From the NCBI RefSeq assembly GCF_003732665.1, contig NZ_MOBP01000022.1, positions 186,001-250,000 on the forward strand: a DNA stretch of 64,000 nucleotides, in the 5' to 3' direction. Positions 18,073-28,173 of this stretch are shown in pieces. The stretch is from Pseudomonas frederiksbergensis (GTDB lineage: Bacteria; Pseudomonadota; Gammaproteobacteria; Pseudomonadales; Pseudomonadaceae). The position numbers and the translations under genes were made by a program. A model generated the notes under the pieces. That model made no database searches. It was not told the origin of the DNA and saw only the letters and a list, made by a program, of their open reading frames with translations. Numbering within the stretch: the first letter of the stretch is position 1; the number at the start of each line of letters is the position of its first letter.

Positions 18073-19392
18073 TCAGCCCTCGCCGATATCGCGCATCAAC
18101 AACCCAAACCGCAAATCCACCGCATCCGGAATCGGCACATACACCGTGTGCCCATCCCCCGGTGCCACTTCTATCGGCTCGCCCCTGACGTTTTGCAACT
18201 CATGCAAATCAAAGTGAAAGTTGCCCTTGGGCGTCATCAGTTCCATATGATCGCCCAGGCCAAAGCGATTTTTTACCTTCACTTCGGCCAGGCGATCGCG
18301 CCGTTCGCCGGTCAATTCCCCGACAAACTGCTGGCGCTCCGACACCGAGCTGCCGTTCTGGTAGTTCTGGTATTCGTCATGCACATGCCGACGCAGGAAG
18401 CCTTCGGTGTAACCGCGCTGGGCCAGGGATTCCAGATCCGTCATCAGAGAGCGGTCGAACGGGCGACCGGCCACCGCATCGTCGATGGCCCGGCGATAGA
18501 CCTGGGTGGTGCGGGCGCAATAGAAGTGGGATTTGGTCCGGCCTTCGATCTTCAGGGAGTGCACGCCCATGTGCGTCAGACGCTCGACGTGTTGCACGGC
18601 GCGCAGGTCCTTGGCGTTCATGATGTAGGTGCCGTGCTCGTCCTCGAAGGCCGGCATCAGCTCGTCCGGGCGATTGGCTTCCTGCAACAGGAACACTTGG
18701 TCGGTGGGGGCGCCGATCCCCAGGGTCGGCTGGAACTGCTGGACGATTTCGCCGAGCTGGTTTTGCGTGGCCTCTTGCGCCGAGTACTTCCAGCGACAGG
18801 CATTGGTGCAACTGCCCTGGTTGGCGTCGCGCTTGTTCATATAGCCCGAGAGCAGGCAGCGCCCGGAGTAGGCCATGCACAACGCACCGTGGACGAACAC
18901 TTCCAGTTCCATGGCCGGCACTTGCTGGCGGATTTCGGCGATTTCTTCCAGGGACAATTCCCGGGACAGGATGATTCGGCTCAAACCCTGTAGCTGCCAG
19001 AACTCGACGCTGGCCCAGTTCACCGTGTTGGCCTGCACCGAGAGGTGGATCGGCATGCCGGGAAAGTGCCGGCGCACCAGCATGATCAGGCCGGGGTCGG
19101 ACATGATCAGCGCGTCCGGGGCCATGGCGATCACCGGCTCCAGGTCCTTCAAAAACGTCTTGAGCTTGGCGTTGTGCGGCGCGATGTTCACCACCACATA
19201 GAAACGCTTGCCCTGGGCCTGGGCCTCGCGGATACCGAGGGCCAGGTTGGCGTGGTCGAATTCGTTGTTGCGCACTCGCAGGCTGTAACGCGGCTGCCCG
19301 GCGTACACCGCATCGGCGCCGTAGGCGAAGGCATAGCGCATGTTCTTCAGGGTGCCGGCGGGGGCGAGCAGTTCGGGTGTCGCAAGGGTCAT
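18073..19392 (-). CDS. trhP: U32-family tRNA hydroxylation protein (TrhP/YegQ)
   Basis: 439 residues, the length of E. coli YegQ/TrhP. It starts with LATPELLAPAGTLKNM and holds the U32 signature EVFVHGALCMAYSGRCLLSG with cluster-ligand-type Cys residues followed by two more in GSCTNACRW. Although named a peptidase family, YegQ-type members work with prephenate-linked chemistry in forming 5-hydroxyuridine at tRNA position 34. ATG 19392 is preferred because the family begins here, and the frame upstream to 19443 adds an unrelated leader. Confidence 0.93.
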   Translation of the reverse strand: MTLATPELLAPAGTLKNMRYAFAYGADAVYAGQPRYSLRVRNNEFDHANLALGIREAQAQGKRFYVVVNIAPHNAKLKTFLKDLEPVIAMAPDALIMSDPGLIMLVRRHFPGMPIHLSVQANTVNWASVEFWQLQGLSRIILSRELSLEEIAEIRQQVPAMELEVFVHGALCMAYSGRCLLSGYMNKRDANQGSCTNACRWKYSAQEATQNQLGEIVQQFQPTLGIGAPTDQVFLLQEANRPDELMPAFEDEHGTYIMNAKDLRAVQHVERLTHMGVHSLKIEGRTKSHFYCARTTQVYRRAIDDAVAGRPFDRSLMTDLESLAQRGYTEGFLRRHVHDEYQNYQNGSSVSERQQFVGELTGERRDRLAEVKVKNRFGLGDHMELMTPKGNFHFDLHELQNVRGEPIEVAPGDGHTVYVPIPDAVDLRFGLLMRDIGEG

Positions 19393-19560
19393 GGCGGTAT
19401 CGATCGCAAAAGTCGCGCAGGATAGAAGGCTTGCCCCCGGCAACTATTGATCTGGATCTATGCTTGATGAACAAACGGATGGCACTCGCGCGAACCGTGG
19501 CGGACTAAGCATCAGGAGACGAGTTTCGCGCTCCTTTTTGCGCACTGACATGGATCGGAC

Positions 19561-20622
19561 ATGAAAGAAACCACGCTACAAAACAGATCGCTGCTGGTGT
19601 TGCTGCTGGTGGTCACCCTCGCGTTTATTGGCATCCTGCTGCCGTTCTACGGCGCCGTGTTCTGGGCCATCATCCTGGGCATCGTCTTTGCCCCCCTGCA
19701 GCGGCGGCTGCAAATGAAATTCGGCTGGCAGCGCAACCTGACATCGTTGTGCACCTTGAGCGTCTGCCTGGTGATCGCGATTCTGCCGGTGATCATCATC
19801 AGCGTGCTGCTGGTTCAGGAAGGTGCGTCGCTGTACAGCCGCATCGAAAGTGGCGAGCTGGACATCGCCAGTTATGTGTCGCAGTTCAAGCATGGCTTGC
19901 CGCCGTACTTCCAGCATTTGCTCGATCGGTTTGGCGTCGGTGAGTTGAAGGGTTTGCAGGACAAAGTGGTCAAGGGTGCGATGCAGGGCAGTCAGTTCGT
20001 TGCCGCCCAGGTGGTGACGTTCGGCCAGGGCACATTCGAGTTCATCGTCAGTTTCTTCATCATGTTGTATTTGCTGTTCTTCTTCCTGCGGGACGGCGCC
20101 GACCTGGCCCGCAAAGTCCGCACCGCCGTGCCGTTGCAGGAACACCAGAAGCGTCGGTTGCAGCTCAAGTTCAATCGCGTGGTGCGCGCCACCGTCAAAG
20201 GCAATCTGCTGGTGGCGATTACCCAAGGTGCGCTGGGCGGTTTGATTTTTTGGTTTCTGGATATCCCGAGCGCGTTGCTCTGGGCGGTATTGATGGCGTT
20301 TCTGTCGCTGTTGCCAGCGGTGGGGGCGGGAATTGTCTGGGCACCGGTGGCGCTGTACTTCCTGCTCAGCGGCTCGATTTGGCAGGGCGTGGTGCTGGGG
20401 TTGTTCGGGGTGTTCGTGATTGGCCTGGTGGATAACGTGCTGCGCCCGCTCCTGGTGGGCAAGGACACAAAAATGCCCGACTACATGATCCTGATCTCGA
20501 CCTTGGGCGGCATGGCCGTGTTCGGTCTGAACGGATTTGTCATCGGGCCGTTGATCGCCGCGCTATTCATGTCGAGCTGGGCGATCTTCATCGAAACCAA
20601 GCCGCGAGTGCAGTTGCCTTAG
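19561..20622 (+). CDS. AI-2E family (PerM/YdiK-like) permease
   Basis: 353 residues with a paired-helix N-terminus, a soluble middle segment (about 60-140) and a C-terminal block of helices, the layout of the AI-2E exporter family. The family signature region near the end reads DNVLRPLLVGKDTKMPDYMI. Substrates in this family vary, including autoinducer-2 and sodium/proton exchange, so none is assigned. ATG 19561 follows GATCGGAC, a weak ribosome site. Its end overlaps a small opposite-strand gene by four bases. Confidence 0.9.
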   Translation: MKETTLQNRSLLVLLLVVTLAFIGILLPFYGAVFWAIILGIVFAPLQRRLQMKFGWQRNLTSLCTLSVCLVIAILPVIIISVLLVQEGASLYSRIESGELDIASYVSQFKHGLPPYFQHLLDRFGVGELKGLQDKVVKGAMQGSQFVAAQVVTFGQGTFEFIVSFFIMLYLLFFFLRDGADLARKVRTAVPLQEHQKRRLQLKFNRVVRATVKGNLLVAITQGALGGLIFWFLDIPSALLWAVLMAFLSLLPAVGAGIVWAPVALYFLLSGSIWQGVVLGLFGVFVIGLVDNVLRPLLVGKDTKMPDYMILISTLGGMAVFGLNGFVIGPLIAALFMSSWAIFIETKPRVQLP

Positions 20623-20804
20623 GCCGTGAGTCGGATGGTGCCGATGCGTTGCGACAGGGCCTGGGCGGCGGGCAGCGAGGTGAGCGGACCGCTGATCGGT
20701 TCGCCGTCGCGCATCAAATACCAACAGGCGAGCAATCCCAGCTCTCTGAGCGGTGCGGGAACGGCGCTGCCGATTACTGACATGATCTGAACCTGGGACA
20801 TCAT
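20619..20804 (-). CDS. Small hypothetical protein
   Basis: 61 residues, convergent with the permease and overlapping its stop. GGAGGT lies four bases before ATG 20804 and seven before ATG 20801, a strong ribosome site that argues for a real gene. The sequence has one short hydrophobic patch (LRELGLLACWYLM) and no recognised motif. Confidence 0.6.
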   Translation of the reverse strand: MMSQVQIMSVIGSAVPAPLRELGLLACWYLMRDGEPISGPLTSLPAAQALSQRIGTIRLTA

Positions 20805-20904
20805 AAGTACCTCCATCAAACTATGGAGCTACCCTACGGACCGGACGGTTCGACGGACAATCAACTTTCTCGATAGTGGTCATTGATGCCAGTGAGTGTG
20901 GCGA

Positions 20905-21099
20905 TCAATCCACGACCAGATCGAGCATGTGCACGACTTCCTGCTCGTTGAGCAAGCCTTTGCGCACCAGGTTCTCGGCCAGCAGCGAAAGAAACTTGGC
21001 GCTGCGATGGCCTTCCAGGTGCTTGAGTTCGGTCAGTGCGTTGTACACCTTGCTGGAAGTGCACAAACCGACATTGCGGTGCGGGTTCTGCGTGGGCAT
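20905..21099 (-). CDS. Small hypothetical protein
   Basis: 64 residues with a helical, charge-alternating sequence (NALTELKHLEGHRSAKFLSL, then LVRKGLLNEQEVVHMLD). AAGGA lies seven bases before ATG 21099. No named domain is recognised. The helical second half could pack as a small bundle or interaction module, but this is only a reading of the residue pattern. Confidence 0.65.
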   Translation of the reverse strand: MPTQNPHRNVGLCTSSKVYNALTELKHLEGHRSAKFLSLLAENLVRKGLLNEQEVVHMLDLVVD

Positions 21100-21293
21100 G
21101 AGGTCGTCCTTGTTTTTATCAACCTGTTGTTTACGGACAGATCCAAGCTTGCGGACCTGTCATGACATAAATATGACCGTTTTCCCCAAAGCGAGGGAAG
21201 GGCGTTACGTCAATCTTGCCAACTTTACGTGCCTGCACTGTCCTGACAGCGACCTTGGCGAGATTTATTCAGACCTCGCCCGACTGGCGGGCA

Positions 21294-21324
21294 TAAAAAA
21301 GGCCCCGCTGTTAAGGCGGGGCCT
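21294..21324 (-). terminator. Terminator of the PVY-repeat gene
   Basis: Hairpin GGCCCCGC/GCGGGGCC followed by six T on the minus strand, ten bases past the stop at 21335. Confidence 0.85.
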
Positions 21325-21334
21325 GATAAGTCAG

Positions 21335-21694
21335 TTAGTAGCGTGGGCCACCATAGTAACCATGGGGATGGCCGTAGTAACCGCGTGGCGGACCGTAATA
21401 AACCGGTGCAGGGCGGTAGTAGACCGGTTGTTGCACGTACACCGGGGCCGGTTGGTAGTAGACCGGTGGTGGCGGTTGCTGCACGTAAACCGGTTGTGGC
21501 TGAACGTAAACCGGCGCCTGTTCTACGTAGACGGGCCGATTGGCGTTAATCAGGGCCGAGCCGACGATGGCCGAGCCAACGATCGCACCAAACACCGCTG
21601 GACCTTGCCAACCGCCACCGCCATGGGCCTCTGCCTGTCCTGCGACAGCCAGTACACCAATCAACAAGGCTACTGTGGGGATTTTACGGATCAT
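21335..21694 (-). CDS. Secreted Pro/Tyr/Val repeat protein
   Basis: 119 residues. A signal peptide ends at AEA near residue 23, then comes a glycine-zipper-like stretch (FGAIVGSAIVGSALI), then about eight irregular copies of PVYVQ or PVYY motifs, finishing in a Gly/Tyr/His-rich tail. Such proteins are usually envelope-associated, and the zipper could insert in a membrane. The function is unknown. The gene has its own terminator and no obvious operon partner. Confidence 0.8.
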   Translation of the reverse strand: MIRKIPTVALLIGVLAVAGQAEAHGGGGWQGPAVFGAIVGSAIVGSALINANRPVYVEQAPVYVQPQPVYVQQPPPPVYYQPAPVYVQQPVYYRPAPVYYGPPRGYYGHPHGYYGGPRY

Positions 21695-21939
21695 GATAAT
21701 TCCTCGGTTCTTCGACCCGGCGCTTGAATCTGCAATAGACCCAAGGATTGTCGCGGGGATACTTCTAAGACAGCGCTTTTTTGAAAAACTGCACAGCCGT
21801 TAGGTAAATTTTGTGTAAGGTCTGTACCGGCTTCTTTACCGTGCTGCAAAGCCGCATGTAGACAGGCCCTATGATCGAACAGAACAGGATGGAATGGCTA
21901 ATCCCGTCTATCTGAAAGTGCATTTGAAGGAGAAGTTTC

Positions 21940-22758
21940 ATGCAGATGAACCCCAACAAAGAGACCCAATTGTGCATGTCCCTGTCCGGACGCCCCGGGA
22001 ACTTTGGCCTGCGATTTCACAATCATCTGTACGAACAGTTGGGGCTGAATTTTTACTACAAAGCCTTTAGCAGCAAAGATCTGACCGGCGCGGTCGGCGG
22101 CATTCGTGCCCTGGGCATTCGCGGTTGCGGGGTGTCGATGCCGTTCAAGGAAGCCTGCATTGCGCTGGTGGATGAGCTGGATGCGTCTGCGGCGGCGATC
22201 CAGTCGATCAACACTATCGTCAACACCGACGGCCACCTCAAGGCCTACAACACCGATTACATCGCCATCGCCCAATTGCTGGAAACCCATCAGGTGCCGA
22301 AGGATTCGACCTTTGCCCTGCGCGGCAGCGGCGGCATGGCTAAAGCGGTGGCCAGTGCCTTGCGCGATGGCGGTTACGCCAATGGCTTGATCGTGGCCCG
22401 CAACGAGCGTGCCGGGCGAGCGCTGGCGGACGCCCTGGGTTATGAATGGCAAGCGGAGTTGGGCGCGCAACGCCCGCAAATGCTGATCAACGTCACCCCC
22501 ATCGGCATGACCGGCGGGCCGGAAGCCGATCATTTGGCGTTTGAGGCTGATGTGATCGCAGCGGCCGAGACGGTCTTCGACGTGGTAGCGATCCCCTCGG
22601 AAACCCCGCTGATAGTGCGTGGCCGGGCAGAAGGCAAGCGGGTGATCACCGGGCTGGAAGTGATTGCGATCCAGGCGCTGGAGCAGTTTGTGCTGTATAC
22701 CGGCGTGCGGCCGACGCAGGAGCAGTTCCAGGCGGCGGTGGCGTTTGCCCGTAGTTGA
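21940..22758 (+). CDS. Shikimate 5-dehydrogenase-like protein
   Basis: 272 residues of the shikimate dehydrogenase fold. The catalytic Lys sits in GVSMPFKEACI, the partner Asp in YNTDYIAI, and NTIVN is also conserved. The nucleotide-binding glycine loop is GSGGMAKAV, lacking the usual GAGGA pattern. This fits the SDH-like (HI0607 type) branch rather than the main AroE, so activity on shikimate may be slow or altered. AAGGAG seven bases before ATG 21940 supports the start. It is a single gene, without aromatic-pathway neighbours. Confidence 0.88.
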   Translation: MQMNPNKETQLCMSLSGRPGNFGLRFHNHLYEQLGLNFYYKAFSSKDLTGAVGGIRALGIRGCGVSMPFKEACIALVDELDASAAAIQSINTIVNTDGHLKAYNTDYIAIAQLLETHQVPKDSTFALRGSGGMAKAVASALRDGGYANGLIVARNERAGRALADALGYEWQAELGAQRPQMLINVTPIGMTGGPEADHLAFEADVIAAAETVFDVVAIPSETPLIVRGRAEGKRVITGLEVIAIQALEQFVLYTGVRPTQEQFQAAVAFARS

Positions 22759-22790
22759 ATCATTGAATTAATGGGTTGGAGTCGCTGGCC

Positions 22791-22925
22791 TCTTCGCGGG
22801 CAAGCCTCGCTCCCACAAGGACTGCGCAAAACCTGTAGGAGCGAGGCTTGCCCGCGAAGACGGAGTATCAGTCAACATCAATATGGACTGATGCGCCGCA
22901 TTCGCGAGCAAGCCCGCTCCCACAT
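22791..22925. repeat. Compound REP cluster (two sequence variants)
   Basis: Three arms: a CGCGGGCAAGCCTCGCTCC variant on the left, its inverted partner TAGGAGCGAGGCTTGCCCGC, and a right arm of the commoner CGCGAGCAAGCCCGCTCCC type. Two REP subfamilies have therefore combined here. Confidence 0.88.
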
Positions 22926-22944
22926 TGGAATCTGTGTGTTCGGG

Positions 22945-23592
22945 TTATTCGAGGCGCGCCAATCGTTCTTCCAGCGCCGCAATCCGCGCTTCCAGCTCTT
23001 CAATCCGCTCCACCGACACACCGCCACCCGCGCCGCGCTCCGTCGGGTTCTGCCGCGCCGCGAGGATCGCCTCGATATCCGCCGGATCCCCCAGCGCATG
23101 CATGTAACGGTCTTCACGCTGCCCGGCCTGACGCGGAATCAGCAGCGCCAGGCCGCGAGCGATCAGGCGCTCCAGTTGATGTACCACCTGCTCGGCATCT
23201 TCGAATTCATGCATGCGACCGCTGCGAGTCAGCAGTTCATTGACGGTTTGCGGGCCGCGCAGGAACAGCAGCCCGGCCAGGATCACCTGGGCCGGCACCA
23301 GTTCCAGCGCCTTGTCGACCTTGTGTTCCCAGCGATCGGCGCGGCTGCCCATCACCAGTTTGGTGAAGCCGCGACCCTCGAGGGCGCGCAGGCTCTGGCC
23401 AACCTGGCCCTGGGTCAGGTTCATCACCGGTTCGCGGCTGGTTTTCTGGTTGCAGGCAATGACCAGCGCATTGAGGGTCAGCGGATAGGTTTCCGGGCTG
23501 GTGGCCTGTTTCTCGATCAAGGCGCCCAGAATGCGGATTTCCGTGCTGTTGAGGCGCGGTTCGTCGAAGGTCGTCTCTTGCTCAGTGCTCAT
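22945..23592 (-). CDS. yceH: YceH family protein (DUF480)
   Basis: 215 residues of the conserved YceH family, with two winged-helix-like domains and a C-terminal coiled coil ([19 protein letters not shown]). The opening [20 protein letters not shown] and the block [20 protein letters not shown] are the family hallmarks. Its molecular role is not established. It is a single gene, read toward the compound REP cluster. Confidence 0.93.
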   Translation of the reverse strand: MSTEQETTFDEPRLNSTEIRILGALIEKQATSPETYPLTLNALVIACNQKTSREPVMNLTQGQVGQSLRALEGRGFTKLVMGSRADRWEHKVDKALELVPAQVILAGLLFLRGPQTVNELLTRSGRMHEFEDAEQVVHQLERLIARGLALLIPRQAGQREDRYMHALGDPADIEAILAARQNPTERGAGGGVSVERIEELEARIAALEERLARLE

Positions 23593-23732
23593 TCGCGCTT
23601 TTCCCTTTGCTGTCGAAGCGTGCAGTCGAAGCCGCCTAGCCTAATCCTTGCAAAACAAAAGGCAAGCCGCCCGGTCATCAAGCATGGCTATAATCGCCCA
23701 CGTTTTCACACCCGCCACAACACGAGACTGCC

Positions 23733-24242
23733 ATGACCATTTCTTTGTACGCCGCTTCCGTCCCGGTTTTCCAACAAATGCTCAACGCCCTGAGCGACGT
23801 TCTGAACAAGGCCGAAGCCCACGCCACCGCCAAGAACATCGACCCGAACGCGTTCCTGCAGGCCCGCCTGTACCCGGACATGTTCCCGCTGGTGCGCCAG
23901 GTGCAGATCGCCGTTGATTTCGCCAAAGGCGTTTCTTCGCGCCTGGCCGAAGTTGAAGTGCCTAAGTACGACGACACCGAAACCACCTTCGCCGAACTGC
24001 AAGCGCTGATCGCCAAGGTTCTGGCCTACATCGGCGAGATCAAGCCTGAGCAGATCGATGGCAAGGAAGGCATCGAGATCGTTACCCGTCCAGGCACGCC
24101 GAAAGAGAAGCGCTTCAGCGGCCAGGCTTACCTGCTGAGCTACGGTCTGCCGCAGTTCTTCTTCCACGTCACCACCACCTACGCCTTGCTGCGTCACAAC
24201 GGCGTGGAAGTGGGCAAGCGCGATTTCATGGGCGCGTTCTAA
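23733..24242 (+). CDS. DUF1993 domain protein
   Basis: 169 residues of the DUF1993 family, a predicted helical bundle with a DinB-like feel. HATAKNIDPNAFLQARLYPD and a late FFFHVTTTYALLRHNGVEVG are typical blocks. No metal-ligand triad is evident and no function is known. A strong terminator follows at 24257, so it is a one-gene unit. Confidence 0.88.
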   Translation: MTISLYAASVPVFQQMLNALSDVLNKAEAHATAKNIDPNAFLQARLYPDMFPLVRQVQIAVDFAKGVSSRLAEVEVPKYDDTETTFAELQALIAKVLAYIGEIKPEQIDGKEGIEIVTRPGTPKEKRFSGQAYLLSYGLPQFFFHVTTTYALLRHNGVEVGKRDFMGAF

Positions 24243-24256
24243 AACATCCGGCTACA

Positions 24257-24294
24257 AAAAAGCCCCCGCAGCCATAGGTTGCGGGGGTTTTTTC
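24257..24294 (+). terminator. Rho-independent terminator
   Basis: AAGCCCCCGCA/TGCGGGGGTT hairpin followed by six T, just after the DUF1993 gene. Confidence 0.88.
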
Positions 24295-24327
24295 ATGGGT
24301 AAACATTTTTCAACTGCGCCGCAGCCC

Positions 24328-24420
24328 CTGTGGGAGCGGGCTTGCTCGCGAAGGGGCCATCAACCTCAACATCAATATTGACTGGTACACCGCTTTCGCG
24401 AGCAAGCCCGCTCCCACAGG
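24328..24420. repeat. REPIN
   Basis: Complete inverted REP pair between convergent DUF1993 and sstT genes. Confidence 0.92.
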
Positions 24421-24429
24421 GTTACGCAG

Positions 24430-25662
24430 TTAGGCCACGCCTTGTGTTTTCCGTTCTTCACTGAGGCACGCGGCAGCGGTAAACAACACATCCGTAGACG
24501 AATTCAACGCCGTCTCCGCCGAGTCCTGCAATACACCAATAATGAAACCCACCGCCACTACCTGCATGGCGATTTCGCTTGGAATGCCGAACAGGCTGCA
24601 TGCCAGCGGAATCAGCAGCAGCGAACCACCCGCCACCCCCGAAGCGCCACAGGCGCAAATCGCCGCCACGACGCTGAGCAAAATCGCGGTCGGAATGTCC
24701 ACGGCAATCCCCAGGGTATGCACGGCGGCCAGGGTCAGCACGGTGATGGTGATCGCCGCGCCGGCCATGTTGATGGTTGCACCGAGGGGTATCGATACCG
24801 AATAGGTGTCTTCATGCAGGCCCAGGCGCTTGCTCAGTTCCAGGTTGACCGGAATGTTCGCCGCCGAGCTGCGGGTGAAGAAAGCGGTGATGCCGCTCTC
24901 CCGCAGGCACATCAGCACCAGCGGATACGGGTTGCGGCGCAATTTCCAGAACACGATGACCGGGTTCATCACCAGCGCCACGAACAGCATGCAGCCGAGC
25001 AACACCGCCAGCAGATGCACATAGCCGATCAAGGCACCGAAGCCCGAGGTGGCCAGGGTCGAGGCCACCAGCCCGAAAATCCCCAGCGGTGCGAAGCGAA
25101 TCACCAGGCGCACGATCAAGGTCACGCCGTTGGACAAGTCGCCGAGCACCTCGCGGGTGGTGTCGCCGGCATGGCGAATGGCAACGCCCATGCCGATCGC
25201 CCACGCCAGAATGCCGATGAAGTTGGCGTTCATCAGCGCACTGACCGGGTTGTCGACCACACTCAGCAGCAGGCTTTGCAGCACCTCGCTGATGCCCCCC
25301 GGCGCGGTGATCGCGACATCGTGGGTCGACAGCACCAGGCTCGACGGAAACAACGCGCTGGCCACCACTGCGACTACAGCAGCGGCAAACGTGCCCAACA
25401 AATAAAGAAACAAAATCGGTCGGATATGCGTTTCCTGGCCATGTTTATGGTTGGCGATCGAGGCCATGACCAGCACGAACACCAGGATCGGCGCGACGGC
25501 TTTAAGCGCCGAGACAAAGACCTTACCGATGAAGGTGGTGGACTTCGCCAGGTCCGGCGCGAACAGGGCCAGGGCGATGCCGGCGATCAGGCCGATGATG
25601 ATTTGCGTGACCAGGCTGGTGCGTTTCAAGCGGTGCAAAAGGGACGGGGATGAAGCGCTCAT
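24430..25662 (-). CDS. sstT: Na+/serine-threonine symporter SstT
   Basis: 410 residues of the dicarboxylate/amino acid:cation symporter family, SstT branch, which imports serine and threonine with sodium. The substrate and sodium-site segments [20 protein letters not shown] and [20 protein letters not shown] are present, as is the C-terminal [20 protein letters not shown]. Eight membrane helices plus re-entrant loops are expected. ATG 25662 gives the normal N-terminus, and the longer frame to 25872 adds an unrelated leader. It lies divergent from an MFS gene. Confidence 0.94.
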   Translation of the reverse strand: MSASSPSLLHRLKRTSLVTQIIIGLIAGIALALFAPDLAKSTTFIGKVFVSALKAVAPILVFVLVMASIANHKHGQETHIRPILFLYLLGTFAAAVVAVVASALFPSSLVLSTHDVAITAPGGISEVLQSLLLSVVDNPVSALMNANFIGILAWAIGMGVAIRHAGDTTREVLGDLSNGVTLIVRLVIRFAPLGIFGLVASTLATSGFGALIGYVHLLAVLLGCMLFVALVMNPVIVFWKLRRNPYPLVLMCLRESGITAFFTRSSAANIPVNLELSKRLGLHEDTYSVSIPLGATINMAGAAITITVLTLAAVHTLGIAVDIPTAILLSVVAAICACGASGVAGGSLLLIPLACSLFGIPSEIAMQVVAVGFIIGVLQDSAETALNSSTDVLFTAAACLSEERKTQGVA

Positions 25663-25992
25663 AACGGTATCTCTGATTTTTTTGGGTGCAGGGTTCCACG
25701 ATCGTGCAGCAGTAAGCAGGGCAGGCCACAGGAAGGAACCGAGGGGGTAACGCGACATCACTGCCAGAAACTGGCCGATGAACAGGGTGTACGAATCGCA
25801 GGGCGCGGACTTTATCACAGGGTCGGCAAGATCCTTCAGACCTGTGACGATCTGCCGCCCGCCAATCAACAAGATAGGCAGGTTCGTGCAACCCGGTTTG
25901 GAAACACTCTGTTAAGCTTCGCCATCCTCTTTTCAAGTTCTGCCAGTGAGCCTTCGGGCTGTCGCTGCTGTCGTCGTTTTCTGGAGTTCTGC

Positions 25993-27153
25993 ATGCTGCT
26001 GCCCATCCTTCTGTTGTCTGCCGCCGGTTTCACGGTGCTGACTACGGAATTCATCATCGTCGGTCTATTGCCGGCCCTCGCTCGCGATCTTGAAGTCACC
26101 ATTCCCCAGGCGGGATTGCTGGTGACCTTGTTTGCTTTCACCGTGGCGGCGTTCGGCCCTTTCCTGACCGCGTACTTCGCCCGGTTCGAGCGGCGCAAGC
26201 TGTTTATTTCGGTGCTGATCATGTTTGGCGTGGCCAACACGGTCGCGGCATTGGCGCCGAACATCTGGGTGATGGCCGCCGCCCGGTTGATCCCCGCATT
26301 GGGTTTGCCGGTGTTCTGGGCCTTGGCCAGTGAAACCGCAGTGGACATTGTTGGGCCGGATTACGCCGGACGGGCGATCGCCAAAATCGGTTTCGGCATC
26401 GTTTGCGCCACGGTATTCGGCATTCCGGTGGGCACCTTGATTTCCGACGCGTTCGGCTGGCGCACCGCTTTCGGCATCCTGGCAGTGATCGCTTTTGCCA
26501 AGGCCTTGCTGCTGTTTATCTACCTGCCCAAAACCAGTCTGCATCAGCATCAGGTGAGCTTCCTGTCGCAGTTCAGGATCCTGCGCAGTCCGCTGATGAT
26601 CGGCCATGTGCTGCTGTCGATCCTGGTGTTCAGCGGCATGTTCACCGCCTACACCTACCTGGCGGACATCCTTGAGCGCCTCGCCGGTTTCAACGGCACG
26701 CTGGTCGGCTGGTGCCTGATGGGCTTCGGTGCGGTGGGCTTGATCGGCAACTCGCTGGGTGGTCGGGCGGTGGATCGCCACCCGTTGATCGCGTCGATGA
26801 TGTTCTGTGCGTTCATGATTGCCGGCATGGTCGCGCTGGTGCCGAACATTCACTCGCCGCAGGGTCTGGCGGCGGCGATGGGGATTTGGGGCGTGACCCA
26901 GGCCGCATTGTTCCTGGTCAGCCATGTGCGTTTGATGAAAGCCGCGCCCGAGGCGCCGGCCTTTGCTGCGTCGCTGAACATCGCCGGGGCCAACCTCGGG
27001 ATCGGTCTGGGCGCGATGCTCGGCGGCCGGGTGATCGACAGTTTCGGCTTGCAAGGCCTGGGGTTCGCCGCTGCCGCGATTATCCTGGCCTCGGTCCTGC
27101 TGGCCATGGCGCTGATGACCATGAAGCCCCGCGAGATCCTCACAATTCAGTAA
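25993..27153 (+). CDS. MFS transporter (DHA1, arabinose-efflux-like)
   Basis: 386 residues with twelve predicted helices. The TEFIIVGLLPALARDLEVTI opening and the loop-2 signature region AYFARFERRKLFISVL fit the DHA1 efflux group near AraJ. Drug or sugar efflux is the family expectation. ATG 25993 begins directly before helix 1. The last 14 bases overlap the convergent nhaR gene. Confidence 0.9.
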   Translation: MLLPILLLSAAGFTVLTTEFIIVGLLPALARDLEVTIPQAGLLVTLFAFTVAAFGPFLTAYFARFERRKLFISVLIMFGVANTVAALAPNIWVMAAARLIPALGLPVFWALASETAVDIVGPDYAGRAIAKIGFGIVCATVFGIPVGTLISDAFGWRTAFGILAVIAFAKALLLFIYLPKTSLHQHQVSFLSQFRILRSPLMIGHVLLSILVFSGMFTAYTYLADILERLAGFNGTLVGWCLMGFGAVGLIGNSLGGRAVDRHPLIASMMFCAFMIAGMVALVPNIHSPQGLAAAMGIWGVTQAALFLVSHVRLMKAAPEAPAFAASLNIAGANLGIGLGAMLGGRVIDSFGLQGLGFAAAAIILASVLLAMALMTMKPREILTIQ

Positions 27154-28039
27154 ATAGCTGCCGTCGGGCACCTTCGGTAATCGCCACGATGCCGGGGTGC
27201 TTGACCTTGCGTTCCACTGAAATGGCATAGAACGACTCGGTCACCGCGTCGGTCTGGCCAATCAACTCCACGCCGTACTGGCGTTTCACCTCATCGGCAA
27301 TCACGCTCGGGCCGATGAAAATCCCGCTGCCGGATTGGCCGAAGGCCTGCATCAGTGCGCTGTCGTCGAATTCGCCGACGATGCGCGGCTGAATCTGCTG
27401 CTCGGCAAACCAGCGTTGCAAACGACTGCGCACCACGGTTTCCGGCCCGGGAATCAGCAACGGTGCGCCGTGCAGGCTATGGGGGAAGTCCTGGCCGTAC
27501 TGCGCCGCCAATGCTTGTGTCGCAAAAAAGCTGATCCCGCACTCACCGAGCTTCTGGCTGTAGCCCTTGATGTCCAGGTGCGACGGCATCGGACTGTCGG
27601 AAATCACCAGGTCCAGGCGCTGGATCGCCAGGTCGGCGAGCAGGCGTTCCAGTTTGTCCTCGCGACAGGTGATGCGCAGTGGTTCGCTCAATTCCATGGT
27701 TGGCGCGATCAGGCGATAGACGATGGATTTGGGCACCACGTCCGCCACGCCGACGCGAAACAGGATCTGCTGCTCATTGGGCTGGGCGCGCAGCATCAAC
27801 TCCAATTCGCCGCCGAGCTGGAACATCTGCTCGGCGTAGGGCAGGGTCTGGCGCCCGGCTTCAGTGAGTTCCAGATTGCGCCCGACCCGGCGAAACAGCT
27901 CGATGCCGTAGGTTTGTTCGAGCAGGGAAATCTGTCCGCTGATGGTCTGTGGCGTCAGGTTCAGTTGCTCACAGGCGCGCACGATGCTGCCGGTCTTGGC
28001 CACCACCCAGAAATAATGCAATTGCCGATAATTGAGCAT
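27140..28039 (-). CDS. nhaR: LysR-type activator NhaR
   Basis: 299 residues. MLNYRQLHYFWVVAKTGSIV and LTPQTISGQISLLEQTYGIE are the NhaR-type DNA-binding domain, and the effector domain keeps AFGQSGSGIFIGPSVI. In E. coli NhaR activates the sodium/proton antiporter gene nhaA. No antiporter is beside it here, so the regulon must be elsewhere or broader. Start 28039 is the family start. Confidence 0.92.
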   Translation of the reverse strand: MLNYRQLHYFWVVAKTGSIVRACEQLNLTPQTISGQISLLEQTYGIELFRRVGRNLELTEAGRQTLPYAEQMFQLGGELELMLRAQPNEQQILFRVGVADVVPKSIVYRLIAPTMELSEPLRITCREDKLERLLADLAIQRLDLVISDSPMPSHLDIKGYSQKLGECGISFFATQALAAQYGQDFPHSLHGAPLLIPGPETVVRSRLQRWFAEQQIQPRIVGEFDDSALMQAFGQSGSGIFIGPSVIADEVKRQYGVELIGQTDAVTESFYAISVERKVKHPGIVAITEGARRQLFTEL

Positions 28040-28173
28040 GGCGACCTACAGTTCGTTAAAACCGAAGTATAACCGCTGAAAATACGAATTTTCCTGAAGT
28101 GTTCACCTCCCTAGAATGCCTCGCTATCGACGGGGTGCGTTTAGCGCCTGTCCGTTCTATCGAGGAAAGCACC

